64,000 nt of DNA from UBA5109 sp964606735. Its GTDB lineage: Bacteria > Pseudomonadota > Gammaproteobacteria > Pseudomonadales > Pseudohongiellaceae. Positions within the stretch are counted from its first letter, which is position 1, and each line of letters starts with the position of its first letter. The stretch spans positions 77,749-141,748 of the forward strand of contig CAZSHI010000002.1 of assembly GCA_964606735.1 (NCBI GenBank). Reading direction: 5' to 3'. Shown one piece after another: positions 15,786 to 25,328 of this stretch. The notes under the pieces are model-generated. The model worked only from the letters and a program-made list of their open reading frames with translations. It was not told where the DNA came from and made no database searches. A program made the position numbers and the translations under genes.

Positions 15786-16516
15786 GCTGCTGTCTCAAGC
15801 GCTGTTTTCTGCGCATCCAGCAAACGTTGTATACCAGCCTGAGCGAGGCTTATCATCTTGTTCAGCTCCTCTGCGCTGAACTCTCCGTCTTCCCCTGTAC
15901 CCTGGATTTCTATAAAACCACCACTGTCCGTCATTACCACATTCATATCAGTCTCGGCGCTGGAATCCTCCTGGTAATCAAGATCCAGTACCGGCACACC
16001 CTTGACGATACCGACAGAGATCGAAGCTATCATCTGTTTGAGCGGACTCTGTTTGAGCAGGCCTCGTTCCTGCATCACGGCAAGCGCATCGACCAGCGCG
16101 ACACATGCCCCGGTAATGGAAGCGGTGCGCGTGCCACCATCAGCCTGAATCACATCACAATCCAACTTGATGGTGTTCTCTCCCAGCAACTTCATATCCA
16201 CCGCAGCCCGCAATGCCCGCCCAATCAGTCGCTGAATCTCCTGGGTACGGCCGCTTTGTTTGCCGCGGGCCGCTTCCCGGTCCATACGGCTGCCGGTTGA
16301 GCGCGGCAGCATTCCGTATTCAGCTGTGACCCAGCCCTTGCCCTTGCCTTTCAGAAAGCGCGGGACCGACTCCTCCACGCTGGCAGTGCACAGAACCTTG
16401 GTGTCCCCAAACTCGACCAGAACGGAGCCTTCAGCATGTTTGGTGTAATGGCGCGTGATCTGTATTTCTCTTAACTGGTCCGCTGCTCTGCCGCTGGGAC
16501 GAATTGATTCAGACAT
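15782..16516 (-). CDS. rph: Ribonuclease PH
   Basis: 244 residues. The N-terminus is RPSGRAADQLREIQITRHYT. KGWVTAEYGMLPRSTGSR, EIQRLIGRALRAAVD and the phosphate site CDVIQADGGTRTASITGA are the RNase PH signature. It is a phosphorolytic 3'-to-5' exonuclease that trims tRNA 3' ends. It is the first gene of the rph-pyrE unit and is divergent from yicC across a 150-bp gap. The reading frame is intact, unlike the truncated rph of E. coli K-12. Confidence 0.97.
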   Translation of the reverse strand: MSESIRPSGRAADQLREIQITRHYTKHAEGSVLVEFGDTKVLCTASVEESVPRFLKGKGKGWVTAEYGMLPRSTGSRMDREAARGKQSGRTQEIQRLIGRALRAAVDMKLLGENTIKLDCDVIQADGGTRTASITGACVALVDALAVMQERGLLKQSPLKQMIASISVGIVKGVPVLDLDYQEDSSAETDMNVVMTDSGGFIEIQGTGEDGEFSAEELNKMISLAQAGIQRLLDAQKTALETAA

Positions 16517-16666
16517 TAACTTCTCCGTCTTTGATGAACTTCACAGGCAAGTCTTCCCTCCTGCTAGAGCCATTGTAAAGGCTGAACATGTATCAGCAAA
16601 TGAATTTTATAAAATACGGTAAATCCGCTATAGTGCTGCCTTATTTCAGACAGGTAGTACAGGCCC

Positions 16667-17530
16667 ATGACGCAAAGCATGACCGCTTTTGCCCGGCAAC
16701 AGGCAGACTATGACTGGGGAACGCTGGTCTGGGAAATCCGCTCTGTCAATCACCGTTATCTTGAGGCCAGTGTCCGCCTGCCGGAATCTTTTCGTGAAGT
16801 GGAAATGCAGTGCCGGGAGCAGATTCGCTCTTGCCTTAAACGTGGCAAGGTGGATGCCCAGCTAAAGTTCACTCCCAATCTCGGCATTAGCAAAATTAAG
16901 CTCAATGAAGAACTCCTTCTGCAGCTCAAGACGGCTCAGCGAGACATCTCAACACAGATTCCCGATCTGGCCCAGCCGAGCAGCCTGGATATCCTGCGCT
17001 GGCCGGGAATGATTGAGGATACAGGCCAGGACGCTGAGGACATCAAGCCTGCTCTGATGACGCTGTTCAAGCTATGTCTGGATGCCCTGCAGCAACAGCG
17101 CGCCAAGGAAGGTCAGCAATTGCAGGCATTTGTCAGCCAGCGCTTGGATGCCATCGCCACAATTATTGCCGACATCAAACAGGCCATGCCGCAGATTCTC
17201 AAGGCCCAGCAGGAGCGGCTCAAAGAAACGCTCAGTGAAATGCTGGAACAGCTCGATGAAACCCGTCTTGAACAGGAAATTGTCATGCTGGCTCAAAAAG
17301 CGGACATCTCCGAGGAAACTGACCGCCTGGAAGCGCATCTGGAGGAAGTCCGCAAGGCGCTCAAGCAAAAAGACGCCGTTGGCCGCAAGCTGGATTTCCT
17401 GATGCAGGAACTCAACCGGGAAGCCAATACCATTTGCTCCAAGGCGGTGGTGATCGATACCACGCTGAATGCGGTAGAACTCAAAGTGCTGATTGAACAG
17501 ATGCGTGAACAGATTCAGAACATCGAATAG
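16667..17530 (+). CDS. yicC: YicC-family endoribonuclease
   Basis: 287 residues, the usual length. It begins MTQSMTAFARQQ, with WEIRSVNHRYLEASVRLPE near residues 24-42, and ends with the C-terminal block GRKLDFLMQELNREANTICS. Proteins of this family are reported endoribonucleases acting on small RNAs. The long central part (residues about 130-240) is helical and coiled-coil-like. It is followed four bases later by gmk, the common yicC-gmk arrangement. Confidence 0.93.
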   Translation: MTQSMTAFARQQADYDWGTLVWEIRSVNHRYLEASVRLPESFREVEMQCREQIRSCLKRGKVDAQLKFTPNLGISKIKLNEELLLQLKTAQRDISTQIPDLAQPSSLDILRWPGMIEDTGQDAEDIKPALMTLFKLCLDALQQQRAKEGQQLQAFVSQRLDAIATIIADIKQAMPQILKAQQERLKETLSEMLEQLDETRLEQEIVMLAQKADISEETDRLEAHLEEVRKALKQKDAVGRKLDFLMQELNREANTICSKAVVIDTTLNAVELKVLIEQMREQIQNIE

Positions 17531-17534
17531 CAAC

Positions 17535-18164
17535 ATGCAAAGTGGATCCCTGTTTCTGATTTCTGCTCCCTCCGGTGCCGGCAAAACCTCTTTGGTAAAA
17601 GCTGCCCTGGATGCTGCTGCTCAGGATCCCGACAATAAACTCTGCGTCTCCGTTTCTTACACAACTCGCCCAAAAAGAGAGCTTGAAGTCGAGGGTGTCA
17701 ATTATCACTTCGTCAGTCAGGAGAGCTTCAAGGCCATGCAGGCTAAGGGTGATTTTCTGGAAAGCGCTCTGGTATTTGGTAATTATTACGGAACTTCCCG
17801 TGCCTGGGTGGAAGAACGTTTGCGTAATGGCTGGCATGTCATTCTGGAAATAGACTGGCAGGGCGCTGAACAAATCAAAAAACTCATTCCTGAGGCGCTG
17901 GGCATTTTTATTCTACCGCCCTCACTGGATACTCTGCGTAAACGACTACAAAGCCGGGCCCAGGATGAACCCGAGATCATTGAACAACGTATGGCCGAGG
18001 CCATAAGTGAAATATCCCACTATCAGCTGGCTGATTACCTGCTGATTAACGATGATTTCGAGCAAGCCGTCGCGCAGTTGCTGCTTATTTTCAAGGGCCA
18101 GTATCAGCCTTCCGCCGGGGATCTCAGCCGTCAACAGCAGCTGATTGAAAACCTGCTACCATAA
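17535..18164 (+). CDS. gmk: Guanylate kinase
   Basis: 209 residues from the ATG at 17535; an in-frame ORF reaches upstream into yicC but the conserved protein starts here. The P-loop SAPSGAGKTSL lies near residues 9-19, the GMP-binding SVSYTTRPKRELEVEGVNYH near 42-61, and VILEIDWQGAEQIK is the Walker B region. It converts GMP to GDP. The placement before rpoZ and spoT ties guanine nucleotide supply to the (p)ppGpp enzymes. Confidence 0.97.
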   Translation: MQSGSLFLISAPSGAGKTSLVKAALDAAAQDPDNKLCVSVSYTTRPKRELEVEGVNYHFVSQESFKAMQAKGDFLESALVFGNYYGTSRAWVEERLRNGWHVILEIDWQGAEQIKKLIPEALGIFILPPSLDTLRKRLQSRAQDEPEIIEQRMAEAISEISHYQLADYLLINDDFEQAVAQLLLIFKGQYQPSAGDLSRQQQLIENLLP

Positions 18165-18273
18165 TCCTGGCAAAACTCTTATAATTGCCGACCCTGTAAA
18201 AACAGGCAACCCATTGCATAACAGGCCTCTTTATTAGCTTAATTAGCTTAGCGGCCGCAACAGGACAGGAACC

Positions 18274-18648
18274 ATGGCACGTATTACTGTAGAAGATTGT
18301 TTACATAATGTTGAGAACCGCTTTGAGCTGGTCATGGTTGCCAGCAAGCGCGCCCGTCAAATCCAGACCGGTGGCAAAGAGCCAATGGTGTCAGAGGATA
18401 ATGACAAGCCGACGGTTCTGGCTCTGCGTGAAATTGCTGCAGGCCTTGTAGCCCGTGATATTTTGATTGATACTCGTGAAGAAGAGATGGGACACGGTGT
18501 TGCACTGGCTGAGGAAGCAGAACAATTCGCTGCCCAGTCCAGACACGATATTTCCATTGAGGATGCCATGGGTGCCGAGCTGCTTGCTGAAGAAAATCAA
18601 GACGACGCGCCTGCTGCAGATCCCGAGGTCGACAGCGAAGAGCAGTAA
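18274..18648 (+). CDS. rpoZ: RNA polymerase omega subunit with acidic extension
   Basis: 124 residues. The first 80 are classic omega: MARITVEDCLHNVENRFELV, RARQI, and KPTVLALREIAAGLV. E. coli omega has 91 residues, so this protein carries about 35 extra at the C-terminus, rich in Asp, Glu and Ala (AENQDDAPAADPEVDSEEQ type). Omega supports polymerase assembly and forms part of a ppGpp site. The start has AGGACAGG upstream. A hairpin with a T-run follows before spoT. Confidence 0.95.
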   Translation: MARITVEDCLHNVENRFELVMVASKRARQIQTGGKEPMVSEDNDKPTVLALREIAAGLVARDILIDTREEEMGHGVALAEEAEQFAAQSRHDISIEDAMGAELLAEENQDDAPAADPEVDSEEQ

Positions 18649-18658
18649 GCACTCGCAT

Positions 18659-18690
18659 AAGCCTCTGTTCCTTTCTCCACGGAGGCTTTT
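18659..18690 (+). terminator. Intrinsic terminator between rpoZ and spoT
   Basis: Stem AAGCCTCTG / CGGAGGCTT (one wobble pair), a 12-base loop and the T-run TTTT. It begins 11 bp after the rpoZ stop and ends 21 bp before the spoT start, so spoT expression would need read-through or its own promoter. Confidence 0.65.
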
Positions 18691-18711
18691 ATCAGTAACG
18701 AAACCATAGAC

Positions 18712-20808
18712 ATGCTGGCACAGAGCCTGGCCGAGTATCTAGAACCGGCCCAGGTAAATCTCGTGCGTCGCGCTTATTTTTTCGCCGAGCAGGCCCATGA
18801 TGGCCAGCAACGCATGTCAGGTGCTCCATATGTTACTCATCCTCTGGCTGTGGCCTGCATTTTGCGTGAAATGCACATGGATCATCAGAGCATGGCTGCT
18901 GCCATGTTGCACGATGTTATAGAAGATACCGGCATTCCACGGCAGGCAATTGCAAACCAGTTTGGCCAGGCAGTGGCCGAGCTGGTGGATGGTGTCAGTA
19001 AACTGAACCGCATTGAATTCAGTACTCGCGCCGAAGCACAGGCGGAAAATTTCCAGAAAATGGCGCTTGCCATGGCCAAGGACATCCGTGTCGTACTGGT
19101 CAAACTCGCCGACCGTCTGCACAACATGCGCACCCTGACCGCGCTGAAACCGGAAAAACAACGTCGAATTGCCCGGGAAACGCTTGAAATTTATGCGCCA
19201 ATCGCCAACCGCCTTGGCATGAACAATACCCGAGTAGAGCTGGAACAACTGGGCTTCGAGGCCCTGTATCCGATGCGGGCACGGCGTCTGGAAGCCGCTG
19301 TTAAAAGCATTACCGGCCATCGCAAGGAAATCGTTGCGCAGATTGAGTCTGCCTTAAGCGCCTGCCTGCAGCGTGAGAATTTGCCAGGACGGGTAATCGG
19401 TCGGGAAAAGCATATCTATAGCATTTACAAAAAAATGCGTGAAAAGCGCATCTCCTTTCGGGAAATGACCGATGTTTTTGCTTTCCGCATCGTAACTGAC
19501 GAAGTGGATACCTGTTACCGCATTCTGGGTGCCGTCCATAATCTGTACAAGCCGGTACCCGGCCGTTTCAAGGATTACATTGCCATTCCCAAGGTTAATG
19601 GCTATCAGTCCCTGCATACCACCTTGTTCAGTATCCATGGCATCTCCATTGAAATCCAGATTCGCACGGAAGATATGGAAGCCATGGCCAATAACGGTAT
19701 TGCCGCTCACTGGCTCTACAAATCCAGCAGTGAAATGCCCAATCAAAGCCATATCCGTGCCCGCCAGTGGGTACAGGACCTGCTGGAAATGCAGGAGCAG
19801 GCCGGAAATTCACAAGAATTTATCGAACACGTTAAAACCGATCTTTTCCCGGATGAAATTTATGTCTTTACCCCCAAGGGGGCTATTCTCGAACTACCCT
19901 CGGGCTCTACTGCTGTCGATTTTGCCTATGCGGTGCATACGGACGTTGGCAATGCCTGTGTTGCCTGCCGCATCAATCGGCAGCTGGCCCCTCTGAGCCA
20001 GCCGCTGCAAAGTGGTCAGACCGTGGAGATTATCGCTTCGGGAGCGCATCCAAATCCGGCCTGGCTTAATTTTGTTGTTTCCGGCAAGGCTCGCAGTAAT
20101 ATTCGACACTATCTGAAAAATCAGCGTCGCTCTGAAGCCATTACGCTGGGACGTCGACTGCTCAACAAAACGCTCGCTGGATTTGGTTATAACCTGTCAA
20201 ATCTTCCCAAAGACAAAGTCGGCGGCCTGTTGGAAGAAACTGATTTTGATGTGCTGGATGACTTGCTGGAAGATATCGGTCTCGGCAACCGCATGGCCTA
20301 CATAGTAGCCCGCCGTTTATTGCCTGAAGAAGACAGTTCTCGCCCCTCACCCGGTGAAAAAGATATTGCCCTGGCAATTCATGGCAACGAAGGCATGGTA
20401 ATGTCATTCGCCAAATGTTGCCATCCGATTCCCGGCGACCCGATTGTCGGTTACGTTTCTTCCGGACGCGGCATGATCGTGCATGTTGAAAGTTGCAACA
20501 ATGTGGCGGAAATTCTCAATGACCCGAAAAAACACCTGGCGCTTCGCTGGGATCCGGGCGTGGAAGGAGAGTTCCCGGTTGAGCTACGTATCGAGCTTGA
20601 GCATCAGCGCGGCATGATTGCCACACTGGCAAATACCGTGACTGCCTGTGAAGCAAACATTGAAAAAATCAGTACGGCTGATCGTGATGCACAGTTCAGT
20701 ATCGTTAATCTTACGGTCAACGTTCGTAACCGCATTCATCTGGCCCGGGTTATGAAACGCGTGCGTGTTATCCGGACCGTCAGCAAGGTTAGCCGCATCA
20801 AGAACTGA
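18712..20808 (+). CDS. spoT: Bifunctional (p)ppGpp synthetase/hydrolase SpoT
   Basis: 698 residues, near E. coli SpoT (702). The HD hydrolase domain (about 20-160) keeps YVTHPLAVACIL and MLHDVIEDTG. The synthetase domain (about 220-350) has DVFAFRIVTDEVDTCYRILG and KDYIAIPKVNGYQSLHTT. TGS (about 385-445) has VFTPKGAILELPSGSTAVDFAY split over two conserved blocks. An ACT domain ends the protein. Intact HD motif points to active hydrolysis. Because HD is intact and the gene sits beside rpoZ, it is SpoT rather than RelA. It overlaps the convergent c-di-GMP gene by 11 bp. Confidence 0.96.
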   Translation: MLAQSLAEYLEPAQVNLVRRAYFFAEQAHDGQQRMSGAPYVTHPLAVACILREMHMDHQSMAAAMLHDVIEDTGIPRQAIANQFGQAVAELVDGVSKLNRIEFSTRAEAQAENFQKMALAMAKDIRVVLVKLADRLHNMRTLTALKPEKQRRIARETLEIYAPIANRLGMNNTRVELEQLGFEALYPMRARRLEAAVKSITGHRKEIVAQIESALSACLQRENLPGRVIGREKHIYSIYKKMREKRISFREMTDVFAFRIVTDEVDTCYRILGAVHNLYKPVPGRFKDYIAIPKVNGYQSLHTTLFSIHGISIEIQIRTEDMEAMANNGIAAHWLYKSSSEMPNQSHIRARQWVQDLLEMQEQAGNSQEFIEHVKTDLFPDEIYVFTPKGAILELPSGSTAVDFAYAVHTDVGNACVACRINRQLAPLSQPLQSGQTVEIIASGAHPNPAWLNFVVSGKARSNIRHYLKNQRRSEAITLGRRLLNKTLAGFGYNLSNLPKDKVGGLLEETDFDVLDDLLEDIGLGNRMAYIVARRLLPEEDSSRPSPGEKDIALAIHGNEGMVMSFAKCCHPIPGDPIVGYVSSGRGMIVHVESCNNVAEILNDPKKHLALRWDPGVEGEFPVELRIELEHQRGMIATLANTVTACEANIEKISTADRDAQFSIVNLTVNVRNRIHLARVMKRVRVIRTVSKVSRIKN

Positions 20809-22948
20809 GCTTATGCTGCTCTAAGAGCTGCCTGGTAGACTGAATAAACTTCCTGACTTCATCTGCCGGCACTCCCTGACTGAACACATAACCCTGTACT
20901 ACCGGGCATTTCAACTGCTGCAAATAACGCAGCTGATATTCCTGCTCAACGCCTTCAGCAACCATTTCCAGACCCAGCCCCCGAGACATATGTGCAATCG
21001 CCTCGATGATAGACCGGTCTGTTTCTTCTTCCATATCCTGAATAAAACTGCGATCAATTTTGAGACGGTTTATTGGCAGTTTTTGCAAAAGACTCAGTGA
21101 AGAGTATCCTGTGCCAAAATCATCAATGGCAATATGAATGCCGGCTTCGTGCAACTGTTTCATTTTATTGATGGTGTTATCCATATCATGTATCAGGACA
21201 CTTTCGGTGACCTCTATTTCGAAAGCCTGCAGGGGCAGCTCATGTTTTTTCAGGGCATGGATGATGTTATCGACAAAATCCTTTTGTTCTATTTCCTTGG
21301 CAGAATAATTTATCGCAACCCGCGGCAAATGAATGCCCGCCTGTTGCCAATCACGCATATGCATTAACACTTCACCAAGTACCCAGTCTCCCAGTTCACA
21401 AATCAGAGAAGATTCCTCGGCAATTTTCAGAAAGTGAGAAGGTGACAGTAAGCCCTGTCTGGGATGATTCCAGCGTAACAGGGCTTCGAGTCCGACAACA
21501 TCGCCGGTATCAATATTTATTTGCGGCTGAAAAAAAACTTCAAACTGCTTTTGCTTCAGGCCATTTCGAATTTCATTTTCCGTACTCAGCAAAAGATTGT
21601 TTTTAACGCTCATGTTATATCGGTAGCGGTGAAAATTATCCTTCCCCTGATCCTTGGTGTAATACATTGCTACATCCGAATGCTTGATCAAGGTTTCAGC
21701 GTTGTCTCCATCCTCCGGATAAACAGAAATGCCAATACTTGCTATAATATGTAACTCATAGTCATCAATATAAAAAGGCGCCTTGACGGCACCAACAATT
21801 TTACCTGCAACAGTGCGTGCATCTTCCGCACTTTCTATATTGTGAAGCAAGACGATAAACTCATCTCCTCCCAATCGCGCCAGTGTATCGCTTTCCCGCA
21901 GGCAGGTGCCCAGGCGCTCTCCCACCAGCTTGAGCAGTCTGTCGCCAACTGAGTGGCCCAGACTGTCATTAACAATCTTGAAGCGATCCAAATCAAGAAA
22001 CATGATGGCCAGCTCATGTTTTTCACGATGAGCCACCTTGATAGCATTTTTCAGTCGGTCCATGAATAAGGCTCTGTTTGGCAGACCTGTCAGGAGATCA
22101 TGGTACGCTTGATAGTGAATAAGCTTTTCCGAGGCGAGTCGCTCGGTGATATCTCTTGCAACAACATAGGCCCCTGAGAAATTTCTTTCGCCAGCTTTTT
22201 TGTCGTCATGTTCATAGACCCCGGTCGAGTTCAGCTCTATGGCAATTTTGTTTTTTCTGTTGTCCTCCTGATCATCGCTCTGTTTGCAGCGTAACCAGAT
22301 TTCTTCTTCACGGGTCGCTCGGGCTCCCTCTCTACGCTCCTGAAAACAGTAAGTCGCCTGTTCAAGGCAGGATGGCTCGACAATTCTGGAATAGTGCTCA
22401 CCTATTAATTCATTCTTACTGTAACCCAGTACTTCCTCGGCTCTCTTATTGGCAAACACAAAGTGCCCCTGTCTATCCACGATAAAAATTATGTCGGGTG
22501 AGCTTTCCACCATAAAGCGGTGCAGGCGTTCTGAACGTTCAAGTTTTTTTCTCAGCGATAAAAAACCCTTTTCAATTTCATACTTGCTGAGAGCTTTTTC
22601 AATCGTGTTTAAGAGATCATTAAAGACAAATGGTTTTTGTAAATAATCGAAGGCGCCAAAACGAAAAGCTTTGCTGACAACTTCAAACTCTGTGGATGAG
22701 CTGACCACGATGACTGCACTTGGTATGGCATGTTTGTTGATGAAGGCGAGTATTTCAAGTCCGCTACTATCCGCCAGGTTGATGTCCAGCACCAGCAGGT
22801 CAAATTCCAGCTCCTGTAACATGGCCAGCCCCCGTTGGCTAGTGCTGGCTACATACACCTGGAAACCATGTTGCTCTAAAGACTGCTTCCCTGTGTCTAT
22901 CAGGTTGGGGTCGCTGTCAATTAATAGCAGTTTTGCGGAAGCAGACAT
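20798..22948 (-). CDS. Response regulator with PAS, GGDEF and EAL domains
   Basis: 716 residues. REC domain (1-125) has the phosphoacceptor Asp in LLVLDINLAD and the Lys in YLQKPF. A PAS domain (about 145-265) follows. The GGDEF domain (about 285-445) has intact ARLGGDEFIVLL with an inhibitory RxxD site five residues before it (RESD). The EAL domain (about 455-700) keeps LEALLRW, INYSAKE, EVTESV, DDFGTGYSSL and EMVAEGVE. Both cyclic-di-GMP making and breaking sites look complete, so net activity cannot be predicted. Neighbours offer no sensor kinase. It is convergent with spoT. Confidence 0.93.
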   Translation of the reverse strand: MSASAKLLLIDSDPNLIDTGKQSLEQHGFQVYVASTSQRGLAMLQELEFDLLVLDINLADSSGLEILAFINKHAIPSAVIVVSSSTEFEVVSKAFRFGAFDYLQKPFVFNDLLNTIEKALSKYEIEKGFLSLRKKLERSERLHRFMVESSPDIIFIVDRQGHFVFANKRAEEVLGYSKNELIGEHYSRIVEPSCLEQATYCFQERREGARATREEEIWLRCKQSDDQEDNRKNKIAIELNSTGVYEHDDKKAGERNFSGAYVVARDITERLASEKLIHYQAYHDLLTGLPNRALFMDRLKNAIKVAHREKHELAIMFLDLDRFKIVNDSLGHSVGDRLLKLVGERLGTCLRESDTLARLGGDEFIVLLHNIESAEDARTVAGKIVGAVKAPFYIDDYELHIIASIGISVYPEDGDNAETLIKHSDVAMYYTKDQGKDNFHRYRYNMSVKNNLLLSTENEIRNGLKQKQFEVFFQPQINIDTGDVVGLEALLRWNHPRQGLLSPSHFLKIAEESSLICELGDWVLGEVLMHMRDWQQAGIHLPRVAINYSAKEIEQKDFVDNIIHALKKHELPLQAFEIEVTESVLIHDMDNTINKMKQLHEAGIHIAIDDFGTGYSSLSLLQKLPINRLKIDRSFIQDMEEETDRSIIEAIAHMSRGLGLEMVAEGVEQEYQLRYLQQLKCPVVQGYVFSQGVPADEVRKFIQSTRQLLEQHKLSS

Positions 22949-23209
22949 GAGGGGCTAATGAGGTGTTAGCCGAAGGTCTAAATAAAGCCTGAAGCACAGA
23001 GGCCTTTGACTGTAAACATTTGCTACAGTTTTCTGCAGTTGTAATCGACGATGAAAATGCATGTAAGAGTCAGACCTGTTCCTTAGCGCGACTAAGCTGC
23101 ATAAATTTCTGGCCTCCGCAGATTCTACCGCATGTCATGTGCCGGGTCACGGCTCGAAAGCTTATGATGATTATTAGCACCATTCCGTAAAAGTCCATAA
23201 AATAAAAGC

Positions 23210-25321
23210 ATGGCATCTCAGCATTCAGGCACTTTTTCTAAAAACTTACAGCATCTGCCTTTAACAGCGCTAAAGGGGGTTGGCCCCGCCCTAGAAAATA
23301 AATTACACAAGCTGAATCTTTTTAACGTTCTCGACCTGGTATTTCATTTGCCTTTTCGGTATCAGGACCGCACCCGTATATGCCCCATAGCCGCGCTACA
23401 GCCTGGCCGCGATCTAGTCATTGAAGGCCACATTCTGGGTAGCGCCATTGTTTTCGGACGCCGTAGAAGCTTACTGGTAAAAATCCAGGACAACAGCGGC
23501 ATTGCTAGCCTACGGTTTTTTCACTTCAGTGCTGCACAGCAAAAAACCCTGACTGAAGGGAAACGCCTGCGATGTTTTGGCGAAGCGCGTTGGGGGCGCA
23601 GCGGCGTAGAACTTTATCATCCGGAATACAAAATTTTACAGGCCGGGGACACTCTGCCGAACGCTGCTTATCTGACCCCAATCTATCCTGCTACTGAAGG
23701 CATGCAACAAAGCCGCTTGCGAAACATAATTGATCAGGCGCTGGCTTTATTAAAAAATAATCCGGGCTCACTGGAAGAATTGTTACCTAATGAATTATTA
23801 AGCGAGTTAAAGGCAGTGCCACTCGCGGAGGCATTAATCTTTATTCATCGGCCGCCACATGATACAGACATCGAATTGCTGGAAAGCGGCATGCACCCTT
23901 ACCAGCAACGTCTGGCTTTCGAAGAGTTGCTTGCCCATTATCTTTGCCTAAGACGACTTCGGGATCAGGCCAGAAAGGAGCGGGCGCCTAATTTGGCTTC
24001 CAGTATCAGCCTGGTCCCTGAGTTAATCAGCAGGCTTCCTTTTACGCTAACTCGTGGCCAACAACAGGCTTTCGCCGATGTCAGTCAAGATCTTTCAAGC
24101 GATGTTCCCATGCTAAGATTGATCCAGGGTGATGTCGGTTCTGGCAAAACCATGGTTGCCCTGATGGCCGCCTTGCAAAGTGCTGAAAATAATTTCCAGG
24201 TCGCTATCATGGCGCCGACAGAAATTCTTGCCGAGCAGCATTACATCAATTTTTCAACACTGCTTGAAGGCAGCGGGCTGGAAATTTGCTTTTTAAGCGG
24301 CAAGATCAAAGGCAAGAAACGTCAGGCCGCCCTAGCTGCCATTGCCTCCGCTCAGGCACAACTAGTTGTCGGTACGCACGCCCTGTTTCAGGAAGACGTG
24401 CAATTCAAGCAATTGGGCTTGATGATCGTGGATGAGCAACACCGTTTTGGTGTCCATCAACGGCTGGCACTGCTGGAAAAAGGGCAGGGTGGCGGACAGA
24501 CACCTCATCAGCTAATCATGACCGCCACGCCCATCCCGCGCACCTTGATGATGAGCGCCTATGCTGACCTGGACTACTCCATCATTGATGAACTGCCCCC
24601 CGGGCGCACCCCGGTTAATACGGTTCTGATTGCAGACAGTCGTCGTGAGCAGGTCATAGAAAGAATTCGCCAGGCCTGTGCTGACGGGCGTCAGGCCTAC
24701 TGGGTATGTACTTTGATCGAAGAATCTGATGTTCTACAGTGCCAGGCGGCTGAAGCAACTCATGCTCTGCTAGAAGAAAAGTTAAGCTCGCTCAAGGTTG
24801 GCCTGATACACGGCCGCATGAAGGCTGCCGACAAAAGTCTCATCATGAATGCCTTCAAGCGAGGAGAGTTGAATTTACTGGTTGCAACAACGGTGATAGA
24901 AGTGGGTGTTGATGTTTCCAATGCTTCCCTGATGGTGATAGAAAACCCTGAGCGTCTGGGGCTGGCACAGTTACATCAGCTCCGCGGTCGTGTCGGTCGC
25001 GGCAGTGCAGAAAGCCATTGCCTTCTGCTCTATCACCAGCCGCTTTCCGAGTTAAGCCAGCAACGTCTGAGCATCATGCGTCAAAGTCATGACGGCTTTT
25101 TTATCGCTCAGAAAGATCTGGAAATAAGAGGGCCCGGAGAAGTACTGGGTACGCGACAAACCGGTCTAATGAACTACAAGCTGGCAGACTTGCGTCGCGA
25201 TGCTCATCTACAGGAGCAGATAAAAAACTGGGCTGGACACATTAGGCAGCACTCACCAGCTCGCATCACCCCGCTGATAGACCGCTGGCTTTCAGTTAAG
25301 CAGCAATACGGGAACGTTTAG
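23210..25321 (+). CDS. recG: ATP-dependent DNA helicase RecG
   Basis: 703 residues, near E. coli RecG (693). The N-terminal wedge/OB region holds FHLPFRYQDRTR. The helicase core has Walker A GDVGSGKTMVA, VDEQHRFGVHQR and MTATPIPRTLMM, and the C-terminal motif VI QLRGRVGRG. It remodels stalled forks and Holliday junctions. A start codon ATG at 23210 follows a 261-bp gap from the divergent c-di-GMP gene, in which I see no other gene. It is convergent with the symporter gene, 7 bp apart. Confidence 0.97.
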   Translation: MASQHSGTFSKNLQHLPLTALKGVGPALENKLHKLNLFNVLDLVFHLPFRYQDRTRICPIAALQPGRDLVIEGHILGSAIVFGRRRSLLVKIQDNSGIASLRFFHFSAAQQKTLTEGKRLRCFGEARWGRSGVELYHPEYKILQAGDTLPNAAYLTPIYPATEGMQQSRLRNIIDQALALLKNNPGSLEELLPNELLSELKAVPLAEALIFIHRPPHDTDIELLESGMHPYQQRLAFEELLAHYLCLRRLRDQARKERAPNLASSISLVPELISRLPFTLTRGQQQAFADVSQDLSSDVPMLRLIQGDVGSGKTMVALMAALQSAENNFQVAIMAPTEILAEQHYINFSTLLEGSGLEICFLSGKIKGKKRQAALAAIASAQAQLVVGTHALFQEDVQFKQLGLMIVDEQHRFGVHQRLALLEKGQGGGQTPHQLIMTATPIPRTLMMSAYADLDYSIIDELPPGRTPVNTVLIADSRREQVIERIRQACADGRQAYWVCTLIEESDVLQCQAAEATHALLEEKLSSLKVGLIHGRMKAADKSLIMNAFKRGELNLLVATTVIEVGVDVSNASLMVIENPERLGLAQLHQLRGRVGRGSAESHCLLLYHQPLSELSQQRLSIMRQSHDGFFIAQKDLEIRGPGEVLGTRQTGLMNYKLADLRRDAHLQEQIKNWAGHIRQHSPARITPLIDRWLSVKQQYGNV

Positions 25322-25328
25322 TCAGTAT

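Noticed and set aside
18190..18205. CCTGT-AAAAA-CAGG hairpin after gmk as a terminator
   Set aside because: No T-run follows and the stem is only about 5 bp.
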